Positions 14,935 to 19,127 of a stretch of DNA of 19,127 nucleotides are shown in pieces. This DNA is from Acidimicrobiales bacterium (GTDB lineage Bacteria; Actinomycetota; Acidimicrobiia; Acidimicrobiales; RAAP-2): the NCBI GenBank assembly GCA_017883105.1, contig JADGOF010000008.1, positions 1 through 19,127 on the forward strand. Direction: 5' to 3'. The notes under the pieces were generated by a model, which made no database searches, was not told the DNA's origin, and was given only the letters and a program-made list of their open reading frames with translations. Position 1 is the first letter of the stretch, and each line of letters starts with the position of its first letter. The translations under genes were made by a program, and so were the position numbers.

Positions 14935-15386
14935 CCGACGATGCCCCACGTTCCAAGGTTGGCCCGATGACCGGGTTCTCCCACGTGCAGCTGTGCGTGT
15001 CGGACGTGCCGACAAGCGCCGAGTGGTATGCCGCCGTCCTCGGGCTCGAGAGCCACCTCGCGGACCCTGACATCGGTTACGTCGCCCTCCGCCATCGGCC
15101 CGCCGGGGTGGTGATCGTGCTGACAGCCCGGGCGGCTGTACCGTCGGCACTGGAAAGCCCCGACCCGGCCGGCGAGAGCAGGTCCCAGTCGGCCGGTCGG
15201 GGCCTCGACCATCTGGCCTTCGCCGTGGCTGACGGTGACATCCTCCAAGAGTGGGCCGATCACCTCACCCGGATCGGCATCGACCACCCCGGCGTGGTGT
15301 CGGAGAACGGCAACCCTTCGCTGCAACTGCGCGACCCGGACGGTATCGCCATCGAGTTGGTCGCCCCCCGGACCCCGTCGCATTGA
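14931..15386 (+). CDS. VOC-superfamily (glyoxalase/dioxygenase-like) protein
   Basis: This is a small metalloenzyme-like protein of 151 residues from the vicinal oxygen chelate fold. The first half opens with FSHVQLCVSDVPTSAEWYAAVLG, whose His is the usual first metal ligand. The second half has GLDHLAFAV with a second candidate His, and LRDPDGIAIELVAP at the end, whose Glu is the usual last ligand. Such proteins include glyoxalases, epimerases and extradiol-type dioxygenases. The GTG at 14931 overlaps the SDR stop (GTGA). An ATG at 14967 would give 139 residues starting directly at MTGFSHV and is a fair alternative. With the dehydrogenase and SDR it forms a tight cluster that suggests one catabolic or modification pathway. 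Confidence 0.87.
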   Translation: MTDDAPRSKVGPMTGFSHVQLCVSDVPTSAEWYAAVLGLESHLADPDIGYVALRHRPAGVVIVLTARAAVPSALESPDPAGESRSQSAGRGLDHLAFAVADGDILQEWADHLTRIGIDHPGVVSENGNPSLQLRDPDGIAIELVAPRTPSH

Positions 15387-15552
15387 AGGCCACTCGGCGC
15401 AGCTGAACCCCGGGTCGCTCGCAAGCGGGGCGGCTCTGGTCCCCGACCCGTCAGTCAGGGCGTACAACACGTGGCCACCAGATCCGCGGATGCACCTGCC
15501 CACGACCGATGACTCCCTTGACCTGGCCATCACCGTATTCCAGTCCTCGAAC

Positions 15553-15574
15553 CCTCCCTTCGACCGAAGGGGGG
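15553..15574. terminator. Strong hairpin between the VOC gene and egtB
   Basis: CCTCCCTTC (15553-15561) pairs with GAAGGGGGG (15566-15574) around a 4-nt loop, making a 9-bp stem with one G-T pair. No T-tract follows. It lies 167 nt after the VOC stop and 120 nt before egtB, so it could end the first operon or act in the egtB leader. The rest of the 307-bp gap (15387-15693) must contain the egt promoter. A TTGACC occurs just upstream of the hairpin, near 15517, but it lacks a convincing -10. Confidence 0.4.
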
Positions 15575-15693
15575 CAGGCGGGTCCCGCGCGGTCGACGCG
15601 GCGCACGACCGGGTAAGTTCTTCGAGAGCAGCGGTGCCGAGGCCATCGGTGGGCCGCAGCAACGATCCCGATGGCGAACCGGGAGGTGCCGGA

Positions 15694-16953
15694 ATGGCCG
15701 ATCTTCTGACCAACATGGACGAGCAGCTACTCGCACAACGGTTCGTGGCCACCCGTTCGCACACCGAGGCCCTGGCCCGTCCGTTGTCGGCAGAGGACCA
15801 GACCGTCCAGTCCATGCTCGAAGTGAGCCCGACCAAGTGGCATCGAGCCCACACCGCATGGTTCTTCGAGACGTTCCTCCTGATACCGGGCCTCGACGGC
15901 TACCGCCCGTTCCACCCCGACTACGGCTTCTTGTTCAACTCCTACTACGAGGCGATCGGCCCCCGGTTCGCGCGTGCCGACCGGGGGCTGCTGTCACGGC
16001 CCGGCGTCGAGGAGATCGCCGAGTACCGCCAGCACGTCGATCGGGCCATGAGCTCACTTCTCGCGGGTCCGCTGGACGAACCGGTCGCCACACTGGTCGA
16101 GCTCGGAATTCAGCACGAGCAGCAGCATCAAGAACTCCTCTTGATGGACATCAAACACGTGCTCTCCCTCAATCCCCTACGTCCCGCCTACGTCGCCATC
16201 GTGCCGCCGCTGCCGAATGAGGCAGGATCCACGACCTGGACCTCGCACCCCGGGGGCCTCTGCCGGGTGGGCCACAAGGGCCAGGGCTTCGGGTTCGACA
16301 ACGAGTTCCCCCGGCACCAGGTGTACCTCGAGCCGTTCGCCATCGCCGACCGACCGGTTACATGCGGAGAGTGGCTGGCATTCATCGAGGACGACGGGTA
16401 CCACCGTCCCGATCTGTGGCTTTCCGACGGCTGGGCGACGGTGACGTCGGAACGATGGGAGTGCCCTCTCTACTGGTCACCGACCGGCACCGGCTGGAGC
16501 CAATTCACACTTGGCGGCCCCACCGTCCTCGATCCCGCACAGCCGGTCTGCCACGTCAGCTACTACGAGGCCGATGCCTTCGCCCGGTGGGCCGGCTTCC
16601 GACTTCCCACCGAGGCGGAGTGGGAGGTCGCCGCCACCGATCGACCCACCAACGGCAATCTTCTGGATCGCAGCGTCCTCCATCCGAGCCCCGTCGCCGG
16701 TTCCGGTGCCGGGTCGAGCCCGTATGGTGACGTGTGGGAGTGGACCTCCTCCGCCTACAGCCCCTATCCGGGGTTCGAGGCGGTACCCGGCGCGGTCGGC
16801 GAGTACAACGGGAAGTTCATGGTCAACCAGTACGTGCTCCGGGGCGGGTCATGTGCGACCCCGCCGGACCACATCCGCGCCACCTACCGCAACTTCTTCC
16901 ATCCTCGGGCCCGCTGGGCGTTCACCGGAGTGCGGATGGCCCGCAACGCCTGA
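15694..16953 (+). CDS. egtB: Ergothioneine sulfoxide synthase EgtB
   Basis: EgtB is a non-haem iron enzyme that joins a thiol (gamma-glutamylcysteine or cysteine) to trimethylhistidine with oxygen, forming the sulfoxide precursor of ergothioneine. The protein is 419 residues. The N-terminal DinB-like domain holds the iron ligands: a His in WHRAHTAWFFE (49-59) and the HxxxHxE motif HEQQHQE (141-147). The C-terminal formylglycine-generating-enzyme-like domain includes GFRLPTEAEWE (301-311), YGDVWEWTSSAY (344-355), GKFMVNQYVLRGGSCATP (373-390) and ARWAFTGVRMAR near the end. The ATG at 15694 follows GGGAGG by about 7 nt; the frame is open far upstream but without similarity. egtD follows 63 nt downstream. 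No egtA or egtC is seen, so a cysteine-using EgtB is possible (inference). Confidence 0.95.
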   Translation: MADLLTNMDEQLLAQRFVATRSHTEALARPLSAEDQTVQSMLEVSPTKWHRAHTAWFFETFLLIPGLDGYRPFHPDYGFLFNSYYEAIGPRFARADRGLLSRPGVEEIAEYRQHVDRAMSSLLAGPLDEPVATLVELGIQHEQQHQELLLMDIKHVLSLNPLRPAYVAIVPPLPNEAGSTTWTSHPGGLCRVGHKGQGFGFDNEFPRHQVYLEPFAIADRPVTCGEWLAFIEDDGYHRPDLWLSDGWATVTSERWECPLYWSPTGTGWSQFTLGGPTVLDPAQPVCHVSYYEADAFARWAGFRLPTEAEWEVAATDRPTNGNLLDRSVLHPSPVAGSGAGSSPYGDVWEWTSSAYSPYPGFEAVPGAVGEYNGKFMVNQYVLRGGSCATPPDHIRATYRNFFHPRARWAFTGVRMARNA

Positions 16954-17016
16954 CACGGTGGCTCCCCTCCTGGAGCAACCGAGGCGCTCGAGACAAGCCG
17001 AGAAAGCAGGCCCGTC

Positions 17017-18054
17017 ATGAATCCCGTCATCACCCCGACCATCGACGTCCACCTATCGGCTGACGACCTCCGCAGGGCGCTCGAGCGCGACGTCCGGACC
17101 GGACTCACCTCCCGGCCCAAGCAGATCCCTCCCGTCTACTTCTACGACGACCGGGGCAGCCGCCTGTTCGACGCGATCACGAGACTGCCCGAGTACTACC
17201 CGACGCGGGCCGAGCGGGGGATCCTCGAGACCCACGCCAAAGACATCGTGTCGGCTTCGGGGGCCGACGTCCTGGTCGAGTTGGGCGCAGGGACCTGTGA
17301 CAAGTCACGTCTCCTCCTCGACGCCATGCAGGCCAACGGGAGCCTGCGCCGGTTCATACCCCTCGACGTGAGCAATACCACCTTGTGGAAGGCGGCCACC
17401 ACCCTCTCCGCCGAGTACCCCGGCCTCGAGGTGTGCGCGGTGGTCGGCGACTTCCATCGGCACCTCAATCAGCTCCCCACCGACGGAAGACGCCTGTTCG
17501 CCTTCCTCGGTGGCACCATCGGAAACCTCGACCCAGGTCAGCGGCGGCGATTCCTCACCGACCTGGGCGCAGTGATGGGCCCCGACGACTGCCTCCTCCT
17601 GGGCACCGACCTGGTGAAGGACCGGGCACGGTTGGTGCGGGCCTACGACGACGACGCCGGCGTCACCGCTGAGTTCAACCGCAATGTCCTCCTCGTGCTA
17701 AACCGCGAGCTGGGGGCCGACTTCGATCCGACCCGCTTCGAACATGTGGCCCGCTGGAACGAGGCCGATCAACGCATCGAGATGTGGTTGCGCTCCGTGG
17801 AGTACCAGAAGATCCACGTGTCCGACCTCGACCTCGAACTCGTGTTCCGATCGGGAGAGGAGATGCTTACCGAGATCAGCACCAAGTTCACGGCCGACGC
17901 GATCAGGACCGAACTCGGTGACCTCGGCTTCGACGTGGAGTCGATGTGGCCGTCCGAGGGTGACGACTTCCTGTTGACCCTCGCTCGCCGGAGCGGAACA
18001 CCTTCGGCTATCTCCCTCGCCGGTGGTCCGGCATCGGTCTGTCTTCGGTCATAG
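17017..18054 (+). CDS. egtD: L-histidine N-alpha-methyltransferase EgtD
   Basis: EgtD uses three S-adenosylmethionine molecules to make trimethylhistidine (hercynine), the substrate of EgtB. The protein is 345 residues. The SAM motif VELGAGTCDKSRLLL is at 87-101 and PLDVSN at 115-120. The residues known to hold histidine in the mycobacterial enzyme are all present with a constant offset of four: Tyr43, Tyr60 (PEYYPTRAE), Asn170 (GGTIGNLDP), Tyr210, Glu286 and Ser288 (TEISTKF). The last 20 or so residues after ARRSG are a non-conserved tail. The ATG at 17017 has a modest ribosome site (AGCAGG). It is probably cotranscribed with egtB. egtE, the lyase of the last step in mycobacteria, is not downstream; other PLP lyases elsewhere may act. 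Confidence 0.96.
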   Translation: MNPVITPTIDVHLSADDLRRALERDVRTGLTSRPKQIPPVYFYDDRGSRLFDAITRLPEYYPTRAERGILETHAKDIVSASGADVLVELGAGTCDKSRLLLDAMQANGSLRRFIPLDVSNTTLWKAATTLSAEYPGLEVCAVVGDFHRHLNQLPTDGRRLFAFLGGTIGNLDPGQRRRFLTDLGAVMGPDDCLLLGTDLVKDRARLVRAYDDDAGVTAEFNRNVLLVLNRELGADFDPTRFEHVARWNEADQRIEMWLRSVEYQKIHVSDLDLELVFRSGEEMLTEISTKFTADAIRTELGDLGFDVESMWPSEGDDFLLTLARRSGTPSAISLAGGPASVCLRS

Positions 18055-18172
18055 TTGGCATGACCACCTCCCATTCGAGGGATCCGGCCCGCTGGGGGGG
18101 GCTCGGCGTGTCCCCGATCGTCGGGTGAAGGTGCACCAGGCACTTCGGGGCGACTCGTCGGCGAGCGCCACA

Positions 18173-18200
18173 GGCTACCCGGCGAAGCCGGTGGTCAGCC
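18173..18200. terminator. Imperfect hairpin between convergent egtD and lipoprotein genes
   Basis: A core stem CCGGC (18179-18183) and GCCGG (18187-18191) with loop GAA is flanked by GGCT (18173-18176) and AGCC (18197-18200). It lies at the junction of two convergent genes and includes the lipoprotein stop codon, so a bidirectional terminator is plausible. There is no T-tract. The remaining sequence 18055-18172 shows nothing else. Confidence 0.3.
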
Positions 18201-18838
18201 TTCGACCTGAGGCAGGCTCCATTCGGCGATTGGTCGAGTGTCGCCACCAAGACCGCCGAAGGCCAGCACCACGTCCAGCGTTCTGAGCGATGACCCTGGT
18301 CGGATCTCAATGGCCACACAACCGGTAGTCGTCGTGCCGGGCAGGAGGTAGTACTTCAGGGCAGGACAACCAACGATGTCGAGGGGCAGCGCCATGCGTG
18401 TGGTCAGGAAGTTCCGATCAGTCGGGAATTCGAGGGTTGGTTGGTAGCGCCGGGTCTCTGCCGGGGTGCCAAGTCCCTCCGGACCAACATCGGTCACCTC
18501 CAACCGCATGCCGACCCAGCGGCCTCCACCGCTCGACATGGCCCATGGCGGAGGGGTTTGTCCAGCGGTGAATGTGGCTGGATCGATCACGCTACCAGTC
18601 TGATCGTGGCTCTCTCGACCCGAGTGTCCCTCCCCGAGAAATCTCTTGCGTAGTCGACGAAACCGATCGCCGTGCCGATCGGTGCCACCTGGGGTGCAGC
18701 CCTCGTGGTCGTGGTGGTCGATGATGAAGGTCTCGATGTGCTTCGGGACGATCCAGCCGGTGCAACTGCTCTGTATCCGCAACCTGCCAGCAAGATGGTC
18801 AGTGAGATCGATCCAACCAATGCTGCTCTGCGCATCAT
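18195..18838 (-). pseudogene. Lipoprotein with DUF4352-like domain, frameshifted by one base
   Basis: The 5' part starts at the ATG pair at 18833-18838, with GAAGGTG about 5 nt upstream, and encodes a lipoprotein signal ending in the lipobox LLAGC (Cys20), then a Ser/Thr-rich linker. That frame stops at 18587-18589 after RATIRLVA. The next frame, without any start of its own there, continues VIDPATFTAGQ, then RWVGMRLEVTDVG, NFLTTRMALP and CVAIEIRPGSSLRTL to the stop at 18195. The two pieces join as 'RLVA-VIDPA' if one base is restored near 18590. This matches the layout of DUF4352-like extracellular immunoglobulin-fold lipoproteins (a start strand, RWVGxxLxVTNxG, a G-x-V-xFEIP-like strand). 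Intact length would be about 214 residues, anchored outside the membrane. It is either a pseudogene or a single-base sequence error. Confidence 0.72.
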
Positions 18839-18860
18839 TCGTCACCTTCGACAGTGGCAC

Positions 18861-19127
18861 TTGGAGCCTTCATTGAATCATGGCGGGGCACAGGTAGGCA
18901 GTCCGAGCTTGACACCAGTATCGGTGAGGGTCAGACAACTTGGCTGGAGCCTCCCGTGGGAGAGGTCTCGTTCTCCGCTTCGTCCTGTACCCGCTGTCCG
19001 AGGCATCCGACTCCACATTCGCCGGGCGGGCTTCCCCCGATGGCCGGGAGGGTGCCACGCTTCGAGGTCACCCGATGGCGAGTTGGGAGGGACGGCAGGG
19101 GGCCTACATCTCACCACGGTTGGGTTT
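18861..19127. other. Right-edge region with no recognised gene
   Basis: This must contain the promoter of the minus-strand lipoprotein gene, but no clear -35/-10 was found. Two short minus-strand open frames (to 19058 and 19117) overlap and have no similarity I recognise. A small inverted repeat CTCCC/GGGAG lies near 18951-18962. The stretch may be the edge of a gene or element outside the window. Confidence 0.3.

Noticed and set aside
15235..15693. Upstream extension of the egtB frame
   Set aside because: It overlaps the VOC gene and has no EgtB similarity; a good ribosome site precedes the ATG at 15694.
1..19127. CRISPR array, prophage, toxin-antitoxin or defence island
   Set aside because: No regularly spaced direct repeats, integrase, transposase, nuclease or small toxin-like gene pair could be seen on either strand.

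Overview
The window is high-GC DNA from an actinobacterium. It most resembles the class Acidimicrobiia, because one protein carries the 'DGGVFAYGDA'-type repeats common in that group and the window also holds an ECF42-type sigma factor and an ergothioneine pair. The assignment is inference from protein style; there is no rRNA marker. I saw no tRNA, rRNA, CRISPR array or insertion sequence.

Layout. (1) 27-646, minus: a secreted-protein gene split by an 8-bp tandem duplication. (2) 683-935: a divergent control region with several inverted repeats and an ECF42-like promoter. (3) 936-2615, plus: a DGPF/YCII protein and its partner ECF42 sigma factor. (4) 2650-3101: the decayed 3' end of what looks like a DUF3089 gene. 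(5) 3307-11383, plus: a compact six-gene glycan operon (UDP-glucuronate 4-epimerase-like enzyme, three glycosyltransferases, an MsbA/PglK-like ABC exporter, UDP-glucose dehydrogenase). (6) 11444-12178, minus: a divergent phosphoglycerate mutase-like enzyme. (7) 12467-12874, minus: a 5'-truncated surface-repeat gene. (8) 13025-15386, plus: three overlapping catabolic-type enzymes (DapB-like dehydrogenase, SDR, VOC protein). (9) 15694-18054, plus: egtB and egtD for ergothioneine. (10) 18195-18838, minus: a lipoprotein gene broken by a one-base frameshift. (11) 18861-19127: no gene recognised.

How the genes work together. Ugd oxidises UDP-glucose to UDP-glucuronate, and the epimerase would convert that to UDP-galacturonate. 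The three glycosyltransferases could then build a uronate-containing glycan on a lipid carrier, and the ABC transporter could move it across the membrane. No Wzx flippase or Wzy polymerase is present, so a short glycolipid exported by an ABC flippase is the simplest reading. EgtD trimethylates histidine and EgtB adds the sulfur; the first and last dedicated genes found in mycobacteria (egtA, egtC, egtE) are not here. The sigma factor probably drives the DGPF gene through the promoter at 859-884.

A recurring oddity is that four genes for exported or surface-type proteins (27-646, 2650-3101, 12467-12874, 18195-18838) are frameshifted or truncated, while all the cytoplasmic enzyme genes are intact. 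This could be real decay or phase variation, or errors in the assembly.
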